This document shows, piece by piece, positions 8,409 through 15,193 of a stretch of 64,000 bases of DNA. The stretch is taken from contig NZ_JBNJQR010000001.1 of the NCBI RefSeq assembly GCF_050113715.1, positions 248,001 through 312,000 of the forward strand. The letters are read 5' to 3'. The notes beneath the pieces are model-generated. The model was not told the DNA's origin. It did no database searches and saw only the letters and a list, made by a program, of their open reading frames with translations. Origin of the DNA: Brevibacillus_H ginsengisoli. GTDB lineage: Bacteria; Bacillota; Bacilli; Brevibacillales; Brevibacillaceae. The position numbers and the translations under genes are program-made. How positions within the stretch are numbered: the stretch's first letter is position 1; each line of letters starts with the position of its first letter.

Positions 8409-9318
8409 AGCAGTAGGTGCTACTTTTGCCTATACGGTCTTATTAAAAGGATTGGCTAATGAATTGGTTATTATTGATGCCAACGAAGACAAGGCAATGG
8501 GTGACGTACTCGATTTAAATCATGGTCTGTTGCTTGCCAATACGATGAAAATAACAGCGGGGACTTATGCCGATTGTAAAGATGCAGACATTATTGTAAT
8601 TACCGCTGGTGCGGCCCAACGTCCAGGTGAGACGCGGATCGACCTGATGAATCGCAATGTCTCGATTTTCGATTCCATCATTTCACAGATAACGAAGTAC
8701 AATCAGAACGGGATCCTACTGATTGCCACCAACCCGGTGGATATCTTGACGCAGGTTGCGTTAAAGCTGTCCGGTTGGGATAAGAACCGAGTCATTGGTT
8801 CGGGAACACTTTTGGACACCTCGCGTTTCCGTTATCTCATCGCTGAGAAGATGGGGGTCGATCCGCGAAGTGTTCACGGTTTAATCGTGGGTGAGCATGG
8901 TGATACGGAAGTTCCTGTATGGAGTTCCATGTACGTGTCTGGTTTACTTCCTGAGAAAACCGATCAAGACTCTCGTTGGCATTTATCCGATGAGCATAAA
9001 GAGGAAATTTATCAGAACACCAAGGGGGCAGCCTACAAAATCATCCAAAAGAAAGGCGCCACCTATTATGCGATCGCCTTGGCGCTCGCCCGTATTTGCG
9101 AAGCCATTCTGAAAGATCAACACTCCGTACTTCCTGTTTCCTCCTATCTGGAAGATTACCAGGGAATCAGCGGAGTTTGTATCGGAGTACCTACTGTCGT
9201 TGGAAAAAATGGCGTAGAACATCTCGTCCCATTACCTCTCACAGAACAAGAAGAAGCTCAATTAAAACATTCGGCAGACACGCTCAAACAGTTCCTGGTT
9301 GAAATCGGGTTCGCCTAA
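8371..9318 (+). CDS. ldh: L-lactate dehydrogenase
   Basis: A 315-residue NAD-dependent L-lactate dehydrogenase that regenerates NAD+ from pyruvate during fermentation. The Rossmann motif GSGAVGATFAY lies at about 11-21. The substrate-site loop holds Arg in AAQRPGETRIDLMNRN, and the catalytic His is in IVGEHGDTEVPVWS (about 171-184). The latter motif, with the Asp-Arg pair typical of LDH rather than malate dehydrogenase, supports the call. The ATG at 8371 has GGAG ten bases upstream. The gene is monocistronic, ended by the hairpin at 9338-9375, and is probably under dual Fnr and Rex control. Confidence 0.95.
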   Translation: MGISSKIVLIGSGAVGATFAYTVLLKGLANELVIIDANEDKAMGDVLDLNHGLLLANTMKITAGTYADCKDADIIVITAGAAQRPGETRIDLMNRNVSIFDSIISQITKYNQNGILLIATNPVDILTQVALKLSGWDKNRVIGSGTLLDTSRFRYLIAEKMGVDPRSVHGLIVGEHGDTEVPVWSSMYVSGLLPEKTDQDSRWHLSDEHKEEIYQNTKGAAYKIIQKKGATYYAIALALARICEAILKDQHSVLPVSSYLEDYQGISGVCIGVPTVVGKNGVEHLVPLPLTEQEEAQLKHSADTLKQFLVEIGFA

Positions 9319-9337
9319 TTACACATTTTGACGAATA

Positions 9338-9375
9338 GAAAAACCGACTTAGCTAATGGCCCAAGTCGGTTTTTC
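9338..9375 (+). terminator. Intrinsic terminator of ldh
   Basis: AAACCGACTT pairs with AAGTCGGTTT across a 12-base loop, followed by TTT. Confidence 0.85.
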
Positions 9376-9387
9376 GTATGGAACAGC

Positions 9388-9864
9388 TTATCGAACTCCA
9401 GGTGGCAGTTGTGGACGAACGTAATTTAGGGGCTCATCAAACGTAATGTAATCTAGGTTCACCATCAAGAGCAGGTAGCGACGACCTGTTGTGGGATCGC
9501 TAATAATAATATGGTCGCGTCCAGCTGCTTCGAGGATGCCCTTGAATACTTTGGCGTTCCATTCGCTGTTGTTTTCAAAAGTCTGGTAAATCGTAGCCAT
9601 TTTCCCTAAATTCATACGTAAAATATTTTCTATATAAGATTCTTCTACAAAACCAGTTGGTGTACCGGGGATTGCGCTTCCACTTGGCTGAACGGGCGTA
9701 ACTTGTTGCATCGGCATCATTTGCTGCATGGGCTGCATGGGCATCATTGGTTGCATTGGCATTCCCATTCCCATAGACTGCTGCTGATCAAATGGCATCA
9801 TGGGTGTTTGACTACAATCGTAGCAAGGCATCATCATTTGTCCACCGAGACTTGGATAACTCAT
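9388..9864 (-). CDS. gerQ: Spore coat protein GerQ
   Basis: From the ATG at 9864 (GGAGAG upstream) the product is 158 residues. The first half is low-complexity, rich in Met, Pro and Gln (about 25-65), as in GerQ/YwdL of Bacillus. The conserved C-terminal domain begins near ESYIENILRMNLGK and ends near LNYVRP. In Bacillus, GerQ localises to the coat and is needed to retain the lytic enzyme CwlJ, and is cross-linked by transglutaminase. The immediately upstream cwlJ fits this role. A longer in-frame extension upstream overlaps the cwlJ region and lacks a ribosome site. Expression in the mother cell during sporulation is expected from the family; no sporulation promoter was identified. Confidence 0.88.
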   Translation of the reverse strand: MSYPSLGGQMMMPCYDCSQTPMMPFDQQQSMGMGMPMQPMMPMQPMQQMMPMQQVTPVQPSGSAIPGTPTGFVEESYIENILRMNLGKMATIYQTFENNSEWNAKVFKGILEAAGRDHIIISDPTTGRRYLLLMVNLDYITFDEPLNYVRPQLPPGVR

Positions 9865-9910
9865 CGATTTTCTCTCTCCTTCTGATGTACTCGATTTCGC
9901 TTGGATGAAC

Positions 9911-10333
9911 TTAGTAAACGCGTGGGCAATTGCTTGGGATCGGGGCAAAGAAACAGTGAGATTTATACCGTCCAACATTTGCTTGGTTGAACCATTGACC
10001 TGGACAGCCTCCTTCAGGTTTGAAGAACCATAAGGAATTGGTAGCTGGGTGTTGTTTTTCCCCGTTTATCACTCGTTTTGCCAGACGTCTTTCTTTATCA
10101 CGGGCCCGTTGATAGAAATACGGTTTTTGTACGGATTCATATCCACCAGGAGATTGATAGACCATGTCACTCACTGTCCGGATGTTTTTAAAATCCATGC
10201 AATTCCCGTAAATACGATTCACGCCAACGTTACCTACCATTAGTTCGCCGAGTTCACCTTCTCCTTCTGCTTCTGCCCGAAGTAAGCGAGCCAGTAAATC
10301 TACGTCACTTGAGTTTGCCTTGATAAGTGCCAT
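9911..10333 (-). CDS. cwlJ: Cell-wall hydrolase CwlJ (spore cortex lysis)
   Basis: A 140-residue SleB/CwlJ-type hydrolase without signal peptide, the usual length for CwlJ. The Hydrolase_2 domain spans about 8-130, with the catalytic Glu in LLRAEAEGEGELG (about 17-29) and the conserved NVGVNRI and NPPW-like region near NSLWFFKPEGGCPG. CwlJ acts at the coat-cortex interface and is triggered by Ca-dipicolinate in germination. It precedes gerQ by about 46 bases on the same strand, the arrangement also found in Bacillus, so the two are very likely one operon. The ribosome site is GGAGGTGAAC before the ATG. Confidence 0.93.
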   Translation of the reverse strand: MALIKANSSDVDLLARLLRAEAEGEGELGELMVGNVGVNRIYGNCMDFKNIRTVSDMVYQSPGGYESVQKPYFYQRARDKERRLAKRVINGEKQHPATNSLWFFKPEGGCPGQWFNQANVGRYKSHCFFAPIPSNCPRVY

Positions 10334-10402
10334 TCGTTCACCTCCACGCTGAAACCTACATTATCAATATATTGGCGAAGTTCGTTTAGGTGATTGTCTA
10401 GG

Positions 10403-10442
10403 TAAAAAAACAACAGCCCACCTTTCTAGAAGGCGAGCTGTA
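10403..10442 (-). terminator. Probable terminator downstream of the DedA-like gene
   Basis: On the reverse strand an imperfect hairpin (ACAGC...CCTT / AAGG...GCTGT) is followed by a T-rich run directly after the DedA stop. Confidence 0.65.
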
Positions 10443-10444
10443 AG

Positions 10445-11005
10445 TTATTTTCGTTTTCTTTTTTGAACGACATACCAGGTGATCACGAGCAGTACTGTGA
10501 TTCCGAACAACGCCATTCCCTGATAGTTATCCAGGATTTCTTTGGCATGCTTGCCGTAAAAGTAAAACAACACGCCAATCAAATAAAACTTGAGTCCTCT
10601 TCCCAGGATGGCGTACATCATGAGCCTGAAAAAAGAGAATCCGAAGGCGCCCGATAAAATCGTAAACACTTTAAACGGAATGGGAGTAAAAGAGCCAATT
10701 AAGATTGCGGCATCTCCGTTCTGCGTGAACTTCTCAGTGGCCACATCTACCCACTTTTGGGGCAAAATCAGATCCAAGAATCGTTTTCCTAAGAACTTCC
10801 CCAACAGGAATCCCACTGGAGCACCAAGGATAGAGCCAAGAAAAGCATAGGTGGCATACTGAAAGGATTTGCTAGGATCGAGTAGGCTCATGGCGATTTG
10901 CATAAAAAACGGGGGCACGGGAAGCACGAAAGAATCAAGGAACGCCATCGAAAAAAGCCCGAATGCTCCATATTGCATAAAAATTTGGGTGATTTGCTCA
11001 AACAT
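10445..11005 (-). CDS. DedA/VTT-domain membrane protein (YqaA-like)
   Basis: From the ATG at 11005, preceded by AAAGGAGAT, the product has 186 residues. An ATG six codons earlier has no ribosome site. It has four to five hydrophobic segments and the VTT-domain signatures: the re-entrant region FLDSFVLPVPPFFM (about 22-35), G-rich GSILGAPVGFLLGKFLG (about 57-73) and FTPIPFKVFTILSGAFG (about 105-121). DedA proteins are thought to move lipid carriers such as undecaprenyl phosphate or phospholipids across the membrane, or to support proton motive force. The particular substrate is not evident. It has no clear operon partner. Confidence 0.85.
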   Translation of the reverse strand: MFEQITQIFMQYGAFGLFSMAFLDSFVLPVPPFFMQIAMSLLDPSKSFQYATYAFLGSILGAPVGFLLGKFLGKRFLDLILPQKWVDVATEKFTQNGDAAILIGSFTPIPFKVFTILSGAFGFSFFRLMMYAILGRGLKFYLIGVLFYFYGKHAKEILDNYQGMALFGITVLLVITWYVVQKRKRK

Positions 11006-11121
11006 CTTGATCTCCTTTGTCATGGTTCAATTGGGTAGCCCAAATTCAATCATTAGTAGGTAATGGCCATTTGGGACATACTGGAGAATGTGAATAACGC
11101 GCTGAAGGAGGAAGAATCCTG

Positions 11122-11811
11122 ATGACTCATCATGCTTACGGTGCTCATGAGGTTATTGAATTACACGATGTATTAACCAATACGATTAACACCATCCATA
11201 CGTTTCAACTTTATTTACAATCGATCCAAGATTCTTCATTGCGGCAGATCGCGTTAAACCAATTGCGGTTTATGACAGTGGAATATAACGAACTCGTTCA
11301 TTTTGTCCATGGACTTGCGGCGGGTAAAACGATTTCCTACCATTCGTTTGGAGATTGGACAACTGGAGTCAATCAAGGAAACGTCCCCAATGCTCTGACC
11401 AATGTTCATTCCCCTTATCGCAATCACTCTATGTCAGACATCGAACTAGCCTCATGCATGTTAACGCTGCACAAAGCTAGCGCCACTATGCGAATGCACG
11501 CCGCATTGGAATGCGCAGATTTCAAGATTCGTCAGCTAACGTTGCAGGGAGCCGCGAATTGCGCGCACCAGGCGTACGAGGTATGGGATTACATCCATTC
11601 ACACGACCATTATCCTGTTCCATCCGTGAACGAATTATCGCATTCTCATTTGTTGCATGATTTCAGTCCTCAGCCGACGGACGTTCAATCCGTCCAATCC
11701 ACATTCGAGCATTCGAAATCTCCTGCCGAAACAGCTTTTAGTGAATCGGTATCCTCCAATAGTTGGGAAACTGAAGGACTAGATAATACGAATGACACTA
11801 GTCTAACCTGA
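11122..11811 (+). CDS. CotF-like spore coat family protein
   Basis: A 229-residue protein with two helical segments (about 8-70 and 105-160), many His and Gln, and a Ser/Thr-rich disordered tail (about 175-229). The arrangement ELHDVLTNTINTIHTFQLYLQSI...LASCMLTLHKASATMRMHAALECAD suggests ferritin-like or coat F helices, a common design among Bacillota coat proteins. The similarity is by pattern only, so the identity is tentative. The ATG has GGAGGAAGAA upstream. It lies near the gerQ-cwlJ germination genes but diverges from them. Confidence 0.55.
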   Translation: MTHHAYGAHEVIELHDVLTNTINTIHTFQLYLQSIQDSSLRQIALNQLRFMTVEYNELVHFVHGLAAGKTISYHSFGDWTTGVNQGNVPNALTNVHSPYRNHSMSDIELASCMLTLHKASATMRMHAALECADFKIRQLTLQGAANCAHQAYEVWDYIHSHDHYPVPSVNELSHSHLLHDFSPQPTDVQSVQSTFEHSKSPAETAFSESVSSNSWETEGLDNTNDTSLT

Positions 11812-11852
11812 CCGATAGATGTGACATTTGTTACAATTTTTCTGAAAATAAG

Positions 11853-11882
11853 TTGACGGAATCATTACTTTCTCCCTACTAT
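11853..11882 (+). promoter_or_regulatory. Sigma-A-like promoter for the 72-residue protein gene
   Basis: TTGACG (11853-11858), an 18-base spacer, and TACTAT (11877-11882) lie 35 bases before the start codon. Confidence 0.55.
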
Positions 11883-11916
11883 AGAAGTCATAGACGGTAC
11901 GCTGTAGGAGGTTTTT

Positions 11917-12135
11917 ATGAAAGATATTGGTTCTGGTCAAATCCTGTTTTATGCACCCGATGGGACAAAAGTACAGATTAAAGGAGAAATCACCATTCGT
12001 CAGGATCGAGTGGTTGTGACGGAGATCATCTATTTTAACGGACGTCCGAATGGTGCGAGAGAAATTAACTTTCCACTTGCGAACTGTGTCATTTATTGGG
12101 AAGCGGAAGTGTACGAACATATCGGATTTGAATAA
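11917..12135 (+). CDS. Small protein of unknown function (72 aa)
   Basis: Not recognised. The ATG at 11917 follows GTAGGAGG with good spacing, and a sigma-A-like promoter and a strong terminator frame it as an independent gene. The sequence suggests a small beta-barrel or sheet: GQILFYAPDGTKVQIKGEI followed by RVVVTEIIYFNG and a C-terminal CVIYWEAEVYEHIGF. It has one Cys, no signal peptide and no membrane segment. Coding status rests on these signals and on amino acid composition. Confidence 0.6.
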   Translation: MKDIGSGQILFYAPDGTKVQIKGEITIRQDRVVVTEIIYFNGRPNGAREINFPLANCVIYWEAEVYEHIGFE

Positions 12136-12156
12136 GCATCCTACATATGATCAAAA

Positions 12157-12184
12157 AAAAGCGTGTGGATGGACACGCTTTTTT
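12157..12184 (+). terminator. Intrinsic terminator
   Basis: AAGCGTGT pairs with ACACGCTT over a 6-base loop and is followed by TTTTTT. The repeat element begins directly after the T-run. Confidence 0.85.
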
Positions 12185-12192
12185 ATCATATC

Positions 12193-12236
12193 GGAAAGTT
12201 TAATTGCTTTACAGAGGTAAAGCAATTAAACTTTCC
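12193..12236. repeat. Perfect 20-bp hairpin, left part of intergenic repeat copy 1
   Basis: Two exactly complementary 20-base arms (12193-12212 and 12217-12236) flank the loop AGAG. A decayed version occurs at 38981-39024, again just after a terminator T-run and the word ATCATATCG. There is no T-tract after the hairpin, so it is not an ordinary terminator. Confidence 0.85.
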
Positions 12237-12257
12237 TTCCATTCGCGTTAGCCCGCT

Positions 12258-12377
12258 GAAGAAAAGACTTCGTCACTGAAGACTCATTTTAAGCGAAACA
12301 AAGCGTAGTGAACGGAGCGGACAGTAGATGCTTCAAGCGAGCTTAAATAGAGCGGAAAGGGACGAAGTCTTTTCTTC
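12258..12377. repeat. Palindromic intergenic repeat, copy 1 (120 bp)
   Basis: Perfect 17-bp terminal inverted repeats (GAAGAAAAGACTTCGTC at 12258 and its complement ending at 12377) enclose a core. The core contains TTTTAAGCGAAAC, GTGAACGGAGCGGACAGT and GAGCTTAAA. The same ends and core words recur at 13662-13866, and the right end recurs at 39045-39061. No open frame is inside. It lies between the 72-aa gene and mqnC. Confidence 0.85.
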
Positions 12378-12454
12378 TTACACCTCAAGGGTTCCCTTGT
12401 CTAATCTCCCTGTGGTAGGATGATAGGTGCAAATAGTGTAAAGGTGGGATTCTC

Positions 12455-13561
12455 TTGATTGATAAAATATTAGCAAGGGCAGTCGCCGGTGAACGCTTGG
12501 GACTCGAAGATGGCTTGGCCTTGTTTGACAGCGATCAAGTAGAAAAGATTGGTCACGCTGCCAATTTAATTATGCAAAAGTGGCATCCTGATCCGATTAC
12601 GACATTCGTGATTGGACGAAATATTAATTACTCGAACGTTTGTGACACCTACTGTCGTTTCTGTGCATTCTATCGTGCACCTGGTTCGTCAGAGGGTTAC
12701 GTGTTGCCAGATGATGTTATTTTCCAAAAAATTCAAGAAACCGTAGATGTAGGCGGAACTGAAATTCTCATGCAGGGTGGAACCAATCCTGATCTGAAAA
12801 TTGACTACTTTGAGAATCTACTAAGAGGTATCAAAAAGAGATTCCCGAACATCACCATGCACTCGTTGTCAGTGGCGGAAGTAATGAAAATCGCTGAGGT
12901 TTCCAATCTGACAGTGGAAGAGACGTTAATTCGTCTCAAGCAAGCGGGTCTTGATTCACTGCCAGGTGCGGGTGGAGAGATTCTCGATGACCGTACCCGC
13001 AAAAAAATCTCCCGACTCAAAGGCTCCTGGACCGAGTGGATTGATGTACAGAAGACCGCTCATCGTGTAGGGCTTCCAGGCACAGCTACGATGGTAATCG
13101 GGTTTGGCGAATTGATGGAGGAGCGCGTATTATCACTGATGCGCATCCGGGAAGCGCAAGATGAGACGAACGGATTCAAAGCCTTCATCGTGTGGCTGTT
13201 CCAACCAGACAACACCAACATGCAAGCTGTGAACAATACACCAGAAGAGTATCTCAAGACCTTAGCAATCGCTCGCTTGATGCTGGATAACATTCCAAAC
13301 TTCCAGGCTTCCTGGGTAACGCTTGGCCCGGATTACGGCAAACTGTCGCTTTCATACGGCTGCAACGACTTCGGTTCAACCATGATGGAAGAGAACGTGG
13401 TTTCCGCCGCCAAATGCGCGTATAAAGTAAACACTAACCATATCTTGCAATTAATCCGTGAAGCAGGCAAAATCCCGGCTCAACGCAATACGCAATACGA
13501 CACTCTGCGTGTGTTCAAGGATACTGAAATGGCTGATGTGGATTTCGTGATGCAGAATTAA
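12455..13561 (+). CDS. mqnC: Cyclic dehypoxanthinyl futalosine synthase (MqnC)
   Basis: A 368-residue radical SAM enzyme of the futalosine route to menaquinone. It cyclises dehypoxanthine futalosine. The [4Fe-4S] motif is NVCDTYCRFCAFYR (about 61-74, C-x3-C-x2-C), followed by GGTEILMQGGTNPDL. The C-terminal half contains GFGELMEERV and a substrate region ending in SYGCNDFGSTMMEENVVSAA. The start is TTG at 12455, with AAGGTGGGA upstream; no ATG fits as well. The gene stands alone, without mqnA, B, D or E, and is flanked on both sides by copies of the palindromic repeat. Confidence 0.93.
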   Translation: MIDKILARAVAGERLGLEDGLALFDSDQVEKIGHAANLIMQKWHPDPITTFVIGRNINYSNVCDTYCRFCAFYRAPGSSEGYVLPDDVIFQKIQETVDVGGTEILMQGGTNPDLKIDYFENLLRGIKKRFPNITMHSLSVAEVMKIAEVSNLTVEETLIRLKQAGLDSLPGAGGEILDDRTRKKISRLKGSWTEWIDVQKTAHRVGLPGTATMVIGFGELMEERVLSLMRIREAQDETNGFKAFIVWLFQPDNTNMQAVNNTPEEYLKTLAIARLMLDNIPNFQASWVTLGPDYGKLSLSYGCNDFGSTMMEENVVSAAKCAYKVNTNHILQLIREAGKIPAQRNTQYDTLRVFKDTEMADVDFVMQN

Positions 13562-13579
13562 TCGAATATGAAAGAGATT

Positions 13580-13609
13580 AACCGGTAGCCCTGTAGGTTG
13601 CCGGTTTTT
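13580..13609 (+). terminator. Intrinsic terminator of mqnC
   Basis: AACCGG...CCGGTT with an inner imperfect stem is followed by TTTTT, 19 bases after the stop. Confidence 0.75.
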
Positions 13610-13661
13610 GGTTTCCGCTTTTGCCTTCTGCCTTCTGCCTTTCCAATCGTTCACTCCGATA

Positions 13662-13866
13662 GAAGAAAAGACTTCGTCGACGCGTAGCTCCTTTTAAGCG
13701 AAACCCAGAGGAGGGAACGTAGGAAGGGAAAAAAGTCGGCATTCTTTACTTCAGACTGAGAGGCTAAGTGATTTTCTTGCCGACTCCCTTTCGCAGTGAA
13801 CGGAGCGGACAGTCTAAGCTTCACCACGAGCTTAAACAGAGCCCAGCGTGACGAAGTCTTTTCTTC
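13662..13866. repeat. Palindromic intergenic repeat, copy 2 (205 bp, with internal insertion)
   Basis: It has the same perfect 17-bp terminal inverted repeats as copy 1 (13662-13678 and 13850-13866) and shares the words TTTTAAGCGAAAC, GTGAACGGAGCGGACAGT and GAGCTTAAA. It is longer by about 85 bp, because of a segment with its own nested arms AGTCGGC/GCCGACT near 13734-13787. It contains no gene and fills most of the gap between mqnC and ytxC. Confidence 0.85.
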
Positions 13867-13955
13867 CTCACCACACCCCTCATTTCCAACTCTTTAAAAG
13901 TATATCAGCTTACCTTCAACATATACTGTTAGTACTACGTTGGAGGTGACGCAAG

Positions 13956-14870
13956 ATGCAGACCTTATCCGTACTTCTCCAAAAAGACAAGCCTGCCAGC
14001 CGTGATCATTTTCGTCAGATCGTCGCCAAAACGAAACAGCAAGTGTCAACCTCTCCTGTTACCATAGAGGTAAGGGAAGATCGTTCCGCTGGATATGACA
14101 TGTTTACGTTTGTCAGTTGGTCCGCTGAAGAATATACATTGGAGACGCGGGATAGGGTTCGATCATTTGTGTCGCTTGTCGTGATGGAGTTTATTATTGA
14201 GCAGCTGCAGCCTCAATTGATTCGGCAAATTATTCGCAAGGCGTTTTCCGATCAAGTATCGAACGACTGGAGCGCTTTGTTGCCTTATATTCACGTGGTA
14301 TTGCAAGATAATGATCGAGAACAGTCTCAGCTTTCCTACAAGACGAGGCTTTACCAGCAAATTCTGGAGTATCTGCAGGATCATCGAGAAATCGTCATGG
14401 ACGGTTTTGTTCGTTTTCGCTGCAAGCCTTACCTCGATACATTGCAGGATGCGATCGAGGTAGGTCTCAAGCAATATAAAGAGGACAAGGAATACAAAGA
14501 GTTTGTGGAGCTTTTGCGATATTTTGTCTCCGTTCAAGAGACGCGTTATGAGCTTGTCCATGTTGTTCAGAGCGGAAGCAAGCCCTTTTTATTTTTTGAT
14601 GAAACCGGAAGTTTAATTAATCTAGATCAACTGGATATGATTTTACAATCGGTTGGACAAGATTTTCGCGAGGAAGATTATGTGGTAAGCGCTTTAATAA
14701 CCTTGGCTCCCAAAAGAATTCTGTTCCACTTGGCGGACCAGCGCTCCAATTTAATTGAGACCCTGTACGGAATTTTTGGAGACCGTCTGGCATCATGCCA
14801 AAACTGTTCGTATTGCCAAAATGTCCAGCGCGCCCTTGACTTCATTAAATCGACTCACTATAATACATAA
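13956..14870 (+). CDS. ytxC: Sporulation protein YtxC family
   Basis: A 304-residue protein of the YtxC family, known in endospore formers as a putative sporulation protein of unknown biochemical role. It is mostly helical, with a hydrophobic stretch FVSLVVMEFIIEQLQPQLIRQII (about 69-91) and a Cys-rich C-terminus CQNCSYCQN (about 286-294). The position directly upstream of thrS matches the B. subtilis gene order. The ATG follows TTGGAGGTGACG. The thrS promoter lies inside its last codons. Confidence 0.85.
   Translation: MQTLSVLLQKDKPASRDHFRQIVAKTKQQVSTSPVTIEVREDRSAGYDMFTFVSWSAEEYTLETRDRVRSFVSLVVMEFIIEQLQPQLIRQIIRKAFSDQVSNDWSALLPYIHVVLQDNDREQSQLSYKTRLYQQILEYLQDHREIVMDGFVRFRCKPYLDTLQDAIEVGLKQYKEDKEYKEFVELLRYFVSVQETRYELVHVVQSGSKPFLFFDETGSLINLDQLDMILQSVGQDFREEDYVVSALITLAPKRILFHLADQRSNLIETLYGIFGDRLASCQNCSYCQNVQRALDFIKSTHYNT
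14836..14864 (+). promoter_or_regulatory. Sigma-A promoter of the thrS T-box transcript
   Basis: TTGACT (14836-14841), a 17-base spacer and a consensus TATAAT (14859-14864) lie inside the 3' end of ytxC, just before the leader. Confidence 0.8.
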
Positions 14871-14884
14871 CTAAATACATGATT

Positions 14885-15168
14885 GAAATACAATGAGAAG
14901 GACATGGACGTTATTTTAGCCGCTTTCAGAGAAGTAGGTCGTTGGCTGTGAGCCTACAGTGCGCGGATAATGCTCTACCCCCTTCGAGTAGCTGTCGGGA
15001 ACGAGGAGTTCTTTGTAAAGGAGCGTCCTTCACTATCGACTAGCCGGTCCGATTAAACGGGTCGTTATTTTACTGGAGAGATCGTACGGATTCCCGTTGA
15101 TCTGAACTAGGGTGGTACCACGAGAACAACGCTCGTCCCTTATGGGGATGGGCGTTTTTTTATTTTTT
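14885..15168 (+). ncRNA. T-box leader of thrS (tRNA-Thr responsive)
   Basis: The leader contains the conserved T-box sequence AGGGTGGTACCACG (15109-15122). A terminator hairpin follows (AACGCTCGTCCC pairing with GGGGATGGGCGTT, then a T-run, 15126-15168). The upstream 200 bases are strongly structured, as expected for stem I. Uncharged tRNA-Thr is expected to favour the antiterminator. The exact specifier codon was not resolved. Confidence 0.9.
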
Positions 15169-15193
15169 TTTAAAACAGAAGGGAGTTTTTCAA

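Noticed and set aside
12193..12236. The 20-bp hairpin as an intrinsic terminator
   Set aside because: It is not followed by a T-run on the forward strand, and a proper terminator already lies at 12157-12184.
12258..13866. Composite transposon carrying mqnC
   Set aside because: The two elements have no transposase, and no target duplication was evident; inverted ends belong to each element separately.
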